From Methylobacterium gregans (lineage in GTDB: Bacteria > Pseudomonadota > Alphaproteobacteria > Rhizobiales > Beijerinckiaceae), in contig NZ_BPQM01000126.1 of the NCBI RefSeq assembly GCF_022179245.1, forward strand, positions 1-50,418: DNA of 50,418 nt. Reading direction: 5' to 3'. This document shows, one piece after another, positions 31,410 through 39,986 of the stretch. Position 1 is the stretch's first letter. The number at the start of each line of letters is the position of its first letter. Under the pieces are notes generated by a model. It saw only the letters and a list, made by a program, of their open reading frames with translations. It was not told the DNA's origin and did not search any database. A program made the position numbers and the translations under genes.

Positions 31410-32752
31410 TAGCCGCGAACCTTCTCGCTTGGGCTCTTCGCCCACCAGGGCTCCGGGTCGATGGAGCCCCCGTCCTTCTTGAACTCGACGTACAGAACCG
31501 GATCGGTACGGTCAGTGTCGGGCGCCGCCTGGGCCGCGCTTCCCTCGCCCATGCTGCCCACCGGCTCTCCTGCGAGCACGAACTGTCCGACCTCGACGCT
31601 GATCTGATCCATCCCCGCGAGCAAGAGATAGTAGCCATCGCCCGCGTTGATGATCAAGAGACGCCCGTAGGACCGGAACGGTCCCGCGAAGGCCACCCAG
31701 CCGTCCGCCGGAGAGGAGACGACCGCCTTCGCCCGCGTCGAGAGCGATATGCCGCGCGTCACCCCGCCGTTGCCGTCGGGCTGGTTGAAGCCGCGCACGA
31801 GCCGGCCGGTGACGGGCCGCGGGATATCGCCGCGGGCCTCGGCGAACTTCACCTTCGGGGCGAGCCGGGCCGGATCGCGGAAGCCGGCGGCCGCGAAGCG
31901 CTCCTGCGTGGCCCGGGCCTCGCGCTCCTCGGCGGCCTTGGCCGCGTCCGCGGCGCGCCGGGCGGCCACGACCTCGGATTCCACCCGGTCGAGCAGGTCC
32001 TTCAGGCTGCGGGCCTGGTTGCCGAGCTCGGCCGCGCGGACGCGCTCCGAGGCGACGCTGCTCTCCAACTCGGCCTGCCGGGTGCGGCGCGCACCCACCA
32101 GCGCGTCGAGGCGCTGCCGCTCGCGGGCCCAGCCGGTGAGGTCGTTCTGGAGCGCCTGCTTGTCGGAGGCGATCAGGCCGCGCAGGCGGACGAGTTCCGT
32201 CAGGTCGCCTGCCAGCGTGTCGACCTCGCCGCGCAACTCCGGCACCACGGCGCCGAGCAGCATCGAGGTGCGGATCACCCGGAGCATGTCCTCGGGGTTC
32301 ACCAGCACGGCCGGCGGCGGGCGCCGTCCCATGCGCTGGAGCGCGGCCAGGATCTCAGCGATCACCCCGCGCCGGGCGTCGAGCGAGCGACGGATCGCCG
32401 TCTCGCTGTCGCCGAGCGTTCTGAGGCGCTCTTCCAGCCGGTTCATCCGGTCCTCGGTAGCCTGGGCCTGACGACCGGCATCGAGGAGCGCCGCGTTCAA
32501 CTTCGCGCGATCGCGCCCGATCTCGGAGATCTCGGCCTCGGCCTGCGCACGGGCGCTGCCGCTGGCGGCGAGCGCATCCTCGATCCGCCGCAGATTCTCG
32601 GCGCGGCTGTCGCGCTCCTCCTGCGCCTTGCGGATGCGGTCGGGTTCGGCCGCCTTCGTCTCCGGCTTCGGATCCTGCGCCCGCGCGCGCTCGGGCGATA
32701 CCGCGAGAACGGCGAGGAGAGCGAGGGCAGGGGCGCGGAGGTCGAGTTTCAT
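31409..32752 (-). CDS. EnvC-like murein hydrolase activator (degenerate LytM)
   Basis: This 447-residue periplasmic protein has a signal peptide (to about residue 25, ERARAQ), long coiled-coil segments (about 35-290, rich in Ala/Arg/Glu heptads) and a C-terminal LytM/M23 domain (about 315-420). The metal residues of active M23 peptidases appear lost: the usual HGxGYxT-x-YxHL-type segment reads LIINAGDGYYLLLAGM. That fits EnvC/NlpD-type activators of amidases in cell division rather than an active endopeptidase. It is the first of the envC-ctpA pair and follows rlmH by 15 bases. The start MKLDLRAPALALLAVLAV gives a proper signal peptide. Confidence 0.88.
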   Translation of the reverse strand: MKLDLRAPALALLAVLAVSPERARAQDPKPETKAAEPDRIRKAQEERDSRAENLRRIEDALAASGSARAQAEAEISEIGRDRAKLNAALLDAGRQAQATEDRMNRLEERLRTLGDSETAIRRSLDARRGVIAEILAALQRMGRRPPPAVLVNPEDMLRVIRTSMLLGAVVPELRGEVDTLAGDLTELVRLRGLIASDKQALQNDLTGWARERQRLDALVGARRTRQAELESSVASERVRAAELGNQARSLKDLLDRVESEVVAARRAADAAKAAEEREARATQERFAAAGFRDPARLAPKVKFAEARGDIPRPVTGRLVRGFNQPDGNGGVTRGISLSTRAKAVVSSPADGWVAFAGPFRSYGRLLIINAGDGYYLLLAGMDQISVEVGQFVLAGEPVGSMGEGSAAQAAPDTDRTDPVLYVEFKKDGGSIDPEPWWAKSPSEKVRG

Positions 32753-32767
32753 GCGGCGATGCTGCGC

Positions 32768-33265
32768 TCAGGCGCCCGCGTCGCCGCGGTGATAGGGGTG
32801 CCCGGCGAGGACCGTCATGGAGCGGTAGAGCTGTTCGAGGACGAGCACGCGCACGAGTCCGTGGGGAAGGGTAGCGGCACCGAAGGAGAGGATCAGCTCG
32901 GCCCGCGTCCGAATTGAGGCATCGTGGCCGTCCGCGCCGCCGATCGCGACCGCCAGCGCCGGACGCCCGGCATCGCGCCAGGCGCCTATGCGCTCGGCGA
33001 TGCGCTCGCTCGCCAGATCAGAGCGCCCGCGCTCGTCATAGGCGATCAGAACGCCGTTCGCCGGGAGGTGTGCGAGCAGCCCGGAGGCCTCCTCGGCGCA
33101 GCGGTCGGCCGCCCGGCGCGCGCGGCTCTCAGGGATCTCCAGGATGTCGCAGGCGGTGCATCCGAGGCCGCGCCCGACCTGTGCGGCGCGCTCGCGGTAG
33201 CGCTCGGCCAGATCCCGCTCAGGGCCGGCCTTCAGCCGACCCACCGCGGCGACGAGGAGGCGCAA
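32768..33265 (-). CDS. rlmH: 23S rRNA (pseudouridine1915-N3)-methyltransferase
   Basis: RlmH is a SPOUT methyltransferase acting on pseudouridine 1915 in helix 69 of 23S rRNA in assembled 70S ribosomes. The 165-residue product starts RLLVAAVGRLKAGPERDLAE and has VLIAYDERGR, the SAM knot region AVAIGGADGHDA and the C-terminal HGLVRVLVLEQLYRSMTVLA followed by GHPYHR, all diagnostic. It starts with TTG at 33265, only ten bases after the rsfS stop; no better start is seen. Low start-codon strength may limit expression. Confidence 0.93.
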   Translation of the reverse strand: MRLLVAAVGRLKAGPERDLAERYRERAAQVGRGLGCTACDILEIPESRARRAADRCAEEASGLLAHLPANGVLIAYDERGRSDLASERIAERIGAWRDAGRPALAVAIGGADGHDASIRTRAELILSFGAATLPHGLVRVLVLEQLYRSMTVLAGHPYHRGDAGA

Positions 33266-33274
33266 GGCGCCGCG

Positions 33275-33682
33275 TCAGCCGGCGAGCGGCTGGCCCGCCG
33301 GGCGGTCGGCGCCCCACATCTTCTCGAGATTGTAGAAGCCGCGCACCTCAGGGCGGAAGATGTGCACCAGCACGTCGCCCGCGTCGATCAGCACCCAGTC
33401 GCAGGCCGGCAGGCCCTCGACTCGGGCATTGCCGAAGCCCTTGGCCTTCAACTCCTGCAGGATCTTGTCGGCGATCGAGCCGACATGGCGCTGCGACCGG
33501 CCCGAGGTGATGATCATGGTGTCGGCGAGCGAGGTCTTGCCGACGAGATCGATGGCGATCGTCTCCTCGGCCTTCATCTCCTCCAGGCACCCGAGAGCGA
33601 GCGCCCTCAAATCGTCGATCCGCTCCAGCGCGGCGGTCTCGGGCCCTTGCGCCCCGTTGCGGCTCGTCTCGGACAGCGTCAC
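33275..33682 (-). CDS. rsfS: Ribosomal silencing factor RsfS
   Basis: RsfS (Iojap family) binds ribosomal protein L14 and blocks subunit joining when nutrients are low. The 135-residue product has the family core KAEETIAIDLVGKTSLADTM followed by IITSGRSQRHVGSIADKILQ, then GLPACDWVLIDAGDVLVHIF and the end ERP-like VRGFYNLEKMWG. It starts with GTG at 33682 after CAGGAATC. It lies between nadD and rlmH, the conserved order. Confidence 0.95.
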   Translation of the reverse strand: MTLSETSRNGAQGPETAALERIDDLRALALGCLEEMKAEETIAIDLVGKTSLADTMIITSGRSQRHVGSIADKILQELKAKGFGNARVEGLPACDWVLIDAGDVLVHIFRPEVRGFYNLEKMWGADRPAGQPLAG

Positions 33683-33724
33683 GATTCCTGATAACTACGT
33701 TCGGTCCCGCCGGAGCGGTAGGCT

Positions 33725-34366
33725 TCAGAAGGTGGAGGGTTCGGAAGCCGATTGCAATACGCTGTTCCGAGCCGGACCGCCATTGCGGATCTGCGTTGAG
33801 GACAGCGCGGAGCGCGGCCCGTGCAGATAGATCCACGCCGGCGGCGCGCGCAGCGGCAGCGTCCGAGCCTCGGCTTCGGGAACGCGGTTCCGGGCCAAGA
33901 GCCGCGCGGCGCGCGACGCGGGCGCCGTGAGCGTGAAGCCCGGACGGTCGACGATGGCCACCGGCATCATCGCGGCGATCTCGCGAAATCCCTTCCAGCG
34001 GTGAAAGCTCGCCAGCGAATCGGCGCCCATGATCCAGACGAAATGCACCCCGGGCCTCCGCCGGGTGAGGTAGCGCAGGGTCTGACGCGTGTAGCGCGCG
34101 CGGATCCGCGCCTCGAAGCCGGTGACCGCGATGCGCGGATGGTCGGCGACGCGCGCGGCCTCGGCGCAGCGCCGCTCCAGCGGTGCCAGCACGCGCGCGT
34201 CCTTCAGCGGGTTGCCGGGCGTGACGAGCCACCAGACCCTGTCGAGCCCGAGCCGCCGCATCGCGGTGAGCGTTACGTGCCGGTGCCCGAGATGGGCCGG
34301 GTTGAACGAGCCGCCGTAGAGCCCGACCCGCATTCCCGGCGCGGTGGGCGGCAGGACGAGCCGCAC
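33725..34366 (-). CDS. nadD: Nicotinate-nucleotide adenylyltransferase
   Basis: NadD adenylates nicotinate mononucleotide to deamido-NAD in NAD synthesis. The 213-residue product has the nucleotidyl-transferase signature GLYGGSFNPAHLGHRHV, then VTPGNPLKD, FVWIMGADSLASFHRWKGF and near the end LSSTQIRNGG, the ISSTxIR motif. The GTG at 34366 yields the short leader (MRLVLPPTAPGM) commonly seen in Hyphomicrobiales; an inner ATG at 34333 is also possible. It lies eight bases after the proA stop. Confidence 0.93.
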   Translation of the reverse strand: MRLVLPPTAPGMRVGLYGGSFNPAHLGHRHVTLTAMRRLGLDRVWWLVTPGNPLKDARVLAPLERRCAEAARVADHPRIAVTGFEARIRARYTRQTLRYLTRRRPGVHFVWIMGADSLASFHRWKGFREIAAMMPVAIVDRPGFTLTAPASRAARLLARNRVPEAEARTLPLRAPPAWIYLHGPRSALSSTQIRNGGPARNSVLQSASEPSTF

Positions 34367-34373
34367 GGCCCCG

Positions 34374-35675
34374 TCAGACGGGACGCGTCTGGCCGTTGCC
34401 GTGGACCCGGTACTTAAAGGTCGTCAGCTGCTCGACGCCGACCGGGCCACGCGCGTGCATGCGGCCGGTGGCGATGCCGATCTCGGCGCCGAAGCCGAAC
34501 TCGCCGCCATCCGCGAACTGGGTCGAGGCGTTGTGGGTGACGATCGCCGAATCGACCTCGGCGAGGAAGCGGGTCGCGGCCTCCGCGTCCTCGGTGATGA
34601 TCGCGTCGGTGTGGTGCGAGCCGTTGGTCTCAATATGGTCGATCGCCGCGTCGAGCCCGTCGACCACGCGGGCCGAGATCACGGCGTCGAGATACTCGGT
34701 GCGCCAGTCGGCCTCGCTCGCGGGCGTTACCCGCCCATCGACCGCCTGCACGGCCGCGTCGCCGCGCACCGCGCAGCCGGCATCGAGCAGCGCCGTGACG
34801 AGGGGCGCCAGATGGGTCTCGGCGCAGGCGCTGTCGACCAGCAGCGTCTCGGCCGCGCCACAGATGCCCGTGCGGCGCATCTTGCTGTTGAGGAGCACGG
34901 TGCGGGCCATGTCGAGATCGGCCTGCCCGTGGACGTAGACGTGGCAGATGCCGTCGAGATGGGCGAAGACCGGCACCCGGGCCTCGCTCTGCACCCGCTC
35001 CACGAGACCCCGTCCGCCGCGGGGCACGATCACGTCGACGCAGCCGCCAAGGCCGGCCAGCATCGCGCCGACCGCCGCGCGGTCGCGGGTCGGCACGATC
35101 TGGATCGCGTCCGCGGGCAGCCCGGCCGCTGCCAGACCCTCGCTCATCGCCTGCGCGATGGCGACCGCGCTGCGGTGGCTGTCCGAGCCCGCCCGCAGGA
35201 TCGCGGCATTGCCGGCCTTGAGGCAGAGGGCGCCGGCATCGGCCGTGACGTTGGGGCGGCTCTCGAAGATCACCCCGATCACGCCGAGCGGCACGGCGAC
35301 GCGCTCGATCATAAGCCCGTTCGGGCGCTCGATCGCGGCGAGCTGGCGTCCGACCGGATCGGGCAAGGCGCCGATCTTCTCGACCGCCGCGGCGATGCCT
35401 TCCAGCCGCTTCTCGTCGAGGGTGAGCCGGTCGATCAGCGCCTGCGTCTGCCCGGCGGCCTTGGCGGCGGCGACGTCCCGGGCGTTCTCGCGCAGGATGG
35501 CGTCGCGGCTGGCCCGCAGACGCTCCGCTATCGTGCGGAGCGCCACGTCCTTCGTCTGGGCCGGAGCCAGCGCCATCTGCCGGGCGGCGGCGCGGGCGCG
35601 CCGGCCGATGCCCGCCATCAGGGTCGCTAGATCGTCGGAATTGGCGAGGTCCGACTTCAAATTCAGAGCAGGCAC
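34374..35675 (-). CDS. proA: Gamma-glutamyl phosphate reductase
   Basis: ProA reduces gamma-glutamyl phosphate to glutamate semialdehyde in proline synthesis. The 433-residue product has the aldehyde-dehydrogenase fold with VIFESRPNVTADAGALCLKA, the catalytic Cys in KMRRTGICGAAETLLVD and NASTQFADGGEFGFGAEIGI near the end. It starts with GTG at 35675. A 100-base gap separates it from proB, and it runs into nadD. Length and motifs are normal. Confidence 0.96.
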   Translation of the reverse strand: MPALNLKSDLANSDDLATLMAGIGRRARAAARQMALAPAQTKDVALRTIAERLRASRDAILRENARDVAAAKAAGQTQALIDRLTLDEKRLEGIAAAVEKIGALPDPVGRQLAAIERPNGLMIERVAVPLGVIGVIFESRPNVTADAGALCLKAGNAAILRAGSDSHRSAVAIAQAMSEGLAAAGLPADAIQIVPTRDRAAVGAMLAGLGGCVDVIVPRGGRGLVERVQSEARVPVFAHLDGICHVYVHGQADLDMARTVLLNSKMRRTGICGAAETLLVDSACAETHLAPLVTALLDAGCAVRGDAAVQAVDGRVTPASEADWRTEYLDAVISARVVDGLDAAIDHIETNGSHHTDAIITEDAEAATRFLAEVDSAIVTHNASTQFADGGEFGFGAEIGIATGRMHARGPVGVEQLTTFKYRVHGNGQTRPV

Positions 35676-35775
35676 GTGACTAACCCCGTCGATCGCAGCG
35701 TCCAGCCCCGATCATCTGCAACGCGTCTTCGCATGTTCGGATCCGGCGAAACAAGTCACGGATCGCACACCGGCG

Positions 35776-36912
35776 CTAGTCCACGAACAGGGCAAGGTCG
35801 TCGCGGTGGACCATCCAGGAGCGGCCCGGATGGGTCAGCAGTTCGGCGATGCGCGCGCTCGGATGGCCGATGATCAGCGCGGCCTCGCCGCTGTCATACG
35901 CCACGAGACCGCGCCCGAGCGTGCGGCCGGCGAGGTCGCGGATCAGCACGGCGTCGCCCCGCGCGAAACTGCCCTCGACGGCGCGCACGCCCACCGGCAG
36001 GAGGCTGGCGCCGCCCTGGAGGGCGCGCACCGCGCCCTCGTCGATGACGAGGCTGCCGCGCGGCTCCAGCGAGCCGGCGATCCAGGTCTTGCGGGCGGCG
36101 TTCGGCGTCGAGCCCGAGAGGAACCACGTGCAGCGTCCGCTCTCAGTGACCGCGCGCAACGGGTTCTTCTCGCGCCCGTCCGCGATGATCATGTGGGTGC
36201 CGCCGCCAACCGCGATCTTGGCCGCCTCGACCTTCGTGCGCATGCCCCCGCGCGACAGTTCCGAGGCCGGGCCGCCCGCCATCGCCTCGATCTCCGGGGT
36301 GATGCGCTCGACGAGCGGCAGGTGGCGCGCGTCCGGGTCGCTTCCCGGCGGGGCGGTGTAGAGCCCGTCGATGTCGGAGAACAGCACCAGCACGTCGGCG
36401 CCGATCATCGTGGCGACGCGGGCGGCCAGCCGGTCGTTGTCGCCGTAGCGGATCTCGCTGGTGGCCACCGTGTCGTTCTCGTTGACCACCGGCACGGCGC
36501 GGAGTTCCAGGAGCTTCTGCACGGTGGCGCGGGCGTTGAGGTAGCGGCGGCGCTCCTCGGTGTCCTGCGGGGTCACAAGGATCTGGCCCGCCACGATGCC
36601 GTGGTGGCCGAGCGCCTCCGACCAGTGCCGGGCCAGCGCGATCTGCCCGACCGAGGCCGCGCCCTGGCTCTCCTCCAGCTTCAGCGCGCCCGGTGCCAGC
36701 CCGAGCACCGTGCGGCCGAGCGCGATGCTGCCCGAGGACACCACCAGCACATCGACGCCGCGGGCGTGGAACTCGGCGATGTCCTCGGCGAGCGCCGCGA
36801 GCCAGGCATGGCGCAGCCGGCCGCGGGCGCGGTCCACCAGCAGGGCCGAGCCGACCTTGATGACGATGCGGCGGAAGTCTTCGAGGACGGGTGTCGAGGC
36901 GGCGAGCGTCAT
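35776..36912 (-). CDS. proB: Glutamate 5-kinase
   Basis: ProB phosphorylates glutamate, the first and feedback-regulated step of proline synthesis. The 378-residue product has an amino-acid kinase domain (about 10-260: VIKVGSALLVD, VVSSGSIALGRTVLGL, NENDTVATSEIRYGDNDRLA, GGMRTKVEAAKIAVGGGTHM) and a C-terminal PUA domain (about 280-370). The ATG at 36912 overlaps the stop of the PIN-domain gene as ATGA, so proB translation is coupled to that of the toxin-antitoxin pair, an unusual arrangement described under findings. Confidence 0.96.
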   Translation of the reverse strand: MTLAASTPVLEDFRRIVIKVGSALLVDRARGRLRHAWLAALAEDIAEFHARGVDVLVVSSGSIALGRTVLGLAPGALKLEESQGAASVGQIALARHWSEALGHHGIVAGQILVTPQDTEERRRYLNARATVQKLLELRAVPVVNENDTVATSEIRYGDNDRLAARVATMIGADVLVLFSDIDGLYTAPPGSDPDARHLPLVERITPEIEAMAGGPASELSRGGMRTKVEAAKIAVGGGTHMIIADGREKNPLRAVTESGRCTWFLSGSTPNAARKTWIAGSLEPRGSLVIDEGAVRALQGGASLLPVGVRAVEGSFARGDAVLIRDLAGRTLGRGLVAYDSGEAALIIGHPSARIAELLTHPGRSWMVHRDDLALFVD

Positions 36913-37307
36913 GGGGCGGGGCTGTAGGCGGGAACGATGTCCGTGTGGACGAAGTCGTCGCCCTTGAACAGGAGGGGCAGGCGCATGACCGACGCGACCG
37001 CGTCGGATAGGCAGTCGCCGAAGTTGAGCCGGGCGCGGTGGCGCCCCCGCCCGTAGCGGGTGAAAGCCTCGGCGGCGGCCGCGAACATCGCGGCGTCGAA
37101 CGGAACGATCGTGATGCCGCCGTCGCGCAGAAAATCGTTCAGCGTATCCCCAGCCGCGGAGAGGTGTGCGTCCAGCACCATGCGCGTCGCGACGAGCGTT
37201 GGTGCCCCGACGAGCGCGCGTTTGCTGCCCAGGACCTTCGAGAAAGCCAATTCCTCATCCTCGGCGAGCAGCATCGCCACGATGGCCGAGGAATCGCGCA
37301 CGATCAT
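36909..37307 (-). CDS. VapC-like PIN-domain protein, possibly catalytically impaired
   Basis: This 132-residue PIN-domain protein is of the VapC toxin type, an RNase that cleaves tRNA or rRNA with Mg2+. Matches to the family are the N-terminal strand MIVRDSSAIVAMLLAEDEE (Asp5), FDAAMFAAAAEAFTRYGRG, RLNFGDCLSDAVAS (Asp98) and LPLLFKGDDFVHTDI (Asp117/118). In typical relatives a catalytic Glu stands in the TLLEAS-x-VLEA segment; here that segment is TLVATRMVLDA, with Ala40 in place of Glu. The Asp three residues on in the aligned VLDA block is not the usual ligand. Activity may therefore be low or lost. The ATG overlaps the upstream antitoxin stop (ATGA), and the stop overlaps proB (ATGA). Confidence 0.85.
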   Translation of the reverse strand: MIVRDSSAIVAMLLAEDEELAFSKVLGSKRALVGAPTLVATRMVLDAHLSAAGDTLNDFLRDGGITIVPFDAAMFAAAAEAFTRYGRGRHRARLNFGDCLSDAVASVMRLPLLFKGDDFVHTDIVPAYSPAP

Positions 37308-37621
37308 ATCGGCAGGCCGTGCTCGTCATAGAGATCGCTGTGGTCGGAGGTGGCGCCAGGCTTCTTCAATGCGCTGGCACGCTTGGTCAGAGCGCGAAGG
37401 CGCTCGTAGCGCGCGCGCTGCTCCGGGTTCATCTCCTCGGGCGTCAGGATGCGCGGCGGTGCCGGGCGAGCCTGCGTTTCCGGTCTTGCACGAATCTCCT
37501 CATGCGAGGCGGTGCGGAGCGCGCTCAGCACCACCTCGTCGACCGAGGTTCCGCGGCGTTCGGCCAGATCGCGCGCGAGTGCCAGGGCCTCCTCGTCCGC
37601 GATGATCAGCGCGTCCGTCAT
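37304..37621 (-). CDS. VapB-like antitoxin
   Basis: This 105-residue protein carries the Rv0623/PSK-type antitoxin motif at its N-terminus: MTDALIIADEEALALARDLA followed by ERRGTSVDEVVLSALRTA. This is a ribbon-helix-helix-like DNA-binding part that would also autoregulate the pair. The C-terminal half is charged and Pro-rich (RPETQARPAPPRILTPEEMN), as expected for a flexible toxin-wrapping tail, and is longer than usual. It overlaps the PIN gene start by four bases. It begins 61 bases from the obgE stop, so the pair is read in the same direction as obgE and proB. Confidence 0.8.
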   Translation of the reverse strand: MTDALIIADEEALALARDLAERRGTSVDEVVLSALRTASHEEIRARPETQARPAPPRILTPEEMNPEQRARYERLRALTKRASALKKPGATSDHSDLYDEHGLPI

Positions 37622-37682
37622 GTCGGCCTCCCGCGAGCCCGAGATCAGATTCGAATCCTAGCAGGACCCCACTGGTCCGTCA

Positions 37683-38714
37683 TCACGGCTGCCAGGCCGG
37701 CGCGTCCGCCTCGGCTTCCTCGGCAGCGGCCGCCTCGATGGTGGAGGCGAGCGCGCGCAGGGCCTCCTGCACGCCCTGGCGGGTGGCCGAGGAGAGCACC
37801 AGCGGCGCCCGGCCCGCGGCCTCCGTCAGGCGGGCGACCTGGGCTTCCAGCGTCTCGGGGTCGAGCACGTCGGCCTTCGAGAGGGCGACGATCTCCGGCT
37901 TGTCGGCGAGGTCGTTGCCGTAGGCCTCAAGCTCGCCGCGCACCAGCCTATAGGCCTCACCCGCATCCTCGCTCGTGCCCTCCACGAGGTGGAGCAGCAC
38001 CCGGCAGCGCTCGACATGGGCCAGGAACTTGTCGCCGAGGCCGACGCCCTCGTGCGCGCCCTCGATCAGGCCCGGGATGTCGGCGAGCACGAACTCGCGC
38101 CCGTCCGTGCTGACGACGCCGAGCCCCGGATGGAGCGTCGTGAAGGGATAGTCCGCGATCTTGGGCTTGGCCGCCGTCACGGTCGCCAGGAAGGTCGATT
38201 TGCCGGCGTTCGGCAAACCGACGAGGCCCGCATCGGCGATCAGCTTTAGGCGCAGCCAGATCCACATCTCGGTGCCTTCGAGGCCCGGATTGGCGTGCTT
38301 GGGCGCGCGGTTCGTCGAGGTCGTGAAGTAGGCGTTGCCGAAACCGCCGTTGCCGCCCTTGGCCAATCGGATGCGCTGGCCAATCTCGGTGAGGTCGGCG
38401 ATCAGGGTCTCGCCGTCCTCGGCTAGCACCTGCGTGCCGGCCGGCACCTTCAACACCACGTCGGAGCCGTTGGCGCCGTGGCGGTTCGAGCCCATGCCGT
38501 GCTCGCCCTTCTTCGCCTTGAAGTGCTGCTGGTAGCGGTAGTCGATCAGGGTGTTCAGGCCCTGCACGCACTCGATCCAGACGTCGCCGCCGCGGCCGCC
38601 GTCGCCGCCGTTCGGGCCGCCGAACTCGATGAACTTCTCGCGGCGGAACGACACGCAGCCGGCCCCGCCGTCGCCGGAGCGGACATAGACCTTGGCTTCG
38701 TCGAGGAACTTCAC
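37683..38714 (-). CDS. obgE: GTPase ObgE/CgtA
   Basis: ObgE is an essential GTPase in 50S ribosome assembly and the stringent response. The 343-residue product has the glycine-rich Obg fold (1-158: VYVRSGDGGAGCVSFRREK, GGPNGGDGGRGGDVW) followed by the G domain with GLPNAGKST, DYPFTTLHPGLGVV, DIPGLIEGAHEGVGLGDKFL, SKAD and SSATRQG. The start is GTG at 38714. Its tail is a short acidic stretch, without the longer C-terminal domain of some orthologues. It lies in the common rplU-rpmA-(GNAT)-obgE-proB order. Confidence 0.96.
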   Translation of the reverse strand: MKFLDEAKVYVRSGDGGAGCVSFRREKFIEFGGPNGGDGGRGGDVWIECVQGLNTLIDYRYQQHFKAKKGEHGMGSNRHGANGSDVVLKVPAGTQVLAEDGETLIADLTEIGQRIRLAKGGNGGFGNAYFTTSTNRAPKHANPGLEGTEMWIWLRLKLIADAGLVGLPNAGKSTFLATVTAAKPKIADYPFTTLHPGLGVVSTDGREFVLADIPGLIEGAHEGVGLGDKFLAHVERCRVLLHLVEGTSEDAGEAYRLVRGELEAYGNDLADKPEIVALSKADVLDPETLEAQVARLTEAAGRAPLVLSSATRQGVQEALRALASTIEAAAAEEAEADAPAWQP

Positions 38715-38836
38715 GGCGCGTCAACCCTTCCGGGAGGGGCCCCGAGGACCACTCCGTCCACCATCACTCAATCAGCGGCCGGCCGCGGATCGGGTTCCGC
38801 GACCGTCCTTTGCCCGGCTTTTCAGGACCCAGCTTT

Positions 38837-39433
38837 TCAGGCCGCTTGCGCGGTCTCCGGGTCGATGCTGGCCAGGCCCAGCCAGCGCGCGCGGTCGAGC
38901 CGGAACAGGTCCCCCGTCACCGCGCCGCCGCGCGCCGGGAAGGCGCGCGTCTCGGTCCCGGTCCGGACGAAACCGCAACGCTCCAGAACCCGGCGCGAGG
39001 CCGCGTTGTCGATCCGGGCCGAGGCCGTGACGGCCGCACCGCCCGCATAGGCGAAGTAGGCGTCGAGCACCGCGGCGACCGCTTCGCCCATCAGCCGGCC
39101 GCCCCACGAGGGTCGGCCAAGCCAATAGCCGAGCTCGGGCGCACCCTCACCCCCGACGAGGCCGACGACGCCGATGAGATTGGCCGGCGCGGAGCGCCGC
39201 GCCAGGGCGAGGGTGAGGCCGGTGCCGGCGGCGTTCCCCGCGCGCGCCTGCAACAGGAAGGCATCCACCTCGGCCCGCGACAGCGGGTGCGGGATCTGCG
39301 CGGTCATCCCGGCCACGGCCGGGTCCCCGGCGAGGCGCAGGACGGCGTCCGCATCCTTGGCGCAAGGCCAGCGCAGCCAGAGACGGCGGGTCTCGATCCG
39401 GAAGACGTCGTCGCGGGTCAGGTCGGGGAACAT
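38837..39433 (-). CDS. GNAT family N-acetyltransferase
   Basis: This 198-residue cytoplasmic acetyltransferase is of the RimJ/RimL group. It has ETRRLWLRWPCAKDADAVLR at the start, PELGYWLGRPSWGGRLMGEA (acetyl-CoA loop) and ARIDNAASRRVLERCGFVRT. The substrate is unknown. It lies between rpmA and obgE, a position that frequently holds such an acetyltransferase in Hyphomicrobiales, so a ribosomal-protein substrate is conceivable but unproven. The ATG is at 39433, just past the terminator-like hairpin of rpmA. Confidence 0.9.
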   Translation of the reverse strand: MFPDLTRDDVFRIETRRLWLRWPCAKDADAVLRLAGDPAVAGMTAQIPHPLSRAEVDAFLLQARAGNAAGTGLTLALARRSAPANLIGVVGLVGGEGAPELGYWLGRPSWGGRLMGEAVAAVLDAYFAYAGGAAVTASARIDNAASRRVLERCGFVRTGTETRAFPARGGAVTGDLFRLDRARWLGLASIDPETAQAA

Positions 39434-39491
39434 CGTGTCACCTCGCGGGCGGCGCCTCGCTCCGGAGGGCGCCGCGGTCAGAGACGACGAA

Positions 39492-39517
39492 GGGGAGGAT
39501 GGTGCCCCATCCTCCCC
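39492..39517 (-). terminator. Hairpin after rpmA
   Basis: A perfect 11-bp stem (GGGGAGGATGG, loop TGCC, CCATCCTCCCC) lies 115 bases past the rpmA stop and 59 bases before the GNAT start. On the minus strand it is followed by TTCGTCG, a poor U-tract, so it may attenuate rather than fully stop transcription towards obgE. Confidence 0.6.
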
Positions 39518-39631
39518 GCTGCTTCCGTCCGGTGCTGGCCCGCGCCCGGGGCGCGGTTCTGGCTCGGAGACGTCTGCCGGGTCGTCTGGGACACCGGCGG
39601 GACGCTCGCTTCGCCTACGCGCGCCCGCCGC

Positions 39632-39898
39632 TTACTCTGCCGCCTCGAGAGCCGGCACCACCGTCACGAAAGCGCGCCCGCGGCGCGTCTCGAATTGCAC
39701 CTTGCCGGGTACGAGGGCGAACAGGGTGTGGTCCTTGCCCATGCCGACATTGGTGCCGGGATGCCATTTGGTGCCGCGCTGACGCACGATGATGTTGCCC
39801 GGAATGACGGCCTCCGAGCCGAACTTCTTGACGCCGAGGCGCCGGCCTTCCGAGTCGCGACCGTTGCGGGACGAGCCGCCAGCCTTCTTGTGTGCCAT
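39632..39898 (-). CDS. rpmA: 50S ribosomal protein L27
   Basis: This is ribosomal protein L27 (bL27), whose N-terminal tail reaches the peptidyl-transferase centre. The 88-residue product reads MAHKKAGGSSRNGRDSEGRR, then LGVKKFG, VIPGNIIVRQRGTKWHPGTN and VGMGKDHTLFAL, all typical. It starts directly with MAHKKAGG, so no N-terminal processing peptide is present. It lies 88 bases after rplU and is co-transcribed with it. Confidence 0.98.
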   Translation of the reverse strand: MAHKKAGGSSRNGRDSEGRRLGVKKFGSEAVIPGNIIVRQRGTKWHPGTNVGMGKDHTLFALVPGKVQFETRRGRAFVTVVPALEAAE

Positions 39899-39986
39899 GG
39901 GAGATGCTCCGAATGCTTGGGGTCAGGGATGCGGTCGCGGTCGAGGCCCAGGGACCCTTCGCGCGCCCAGCGCTGTCAGACCTGGA

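Noticed and set aside
31409..32752. Active M23 endopeptidase
   Set aside because: The metal-binding His positions read Ala and Tyr, so an EnvC-type activator is more likely.
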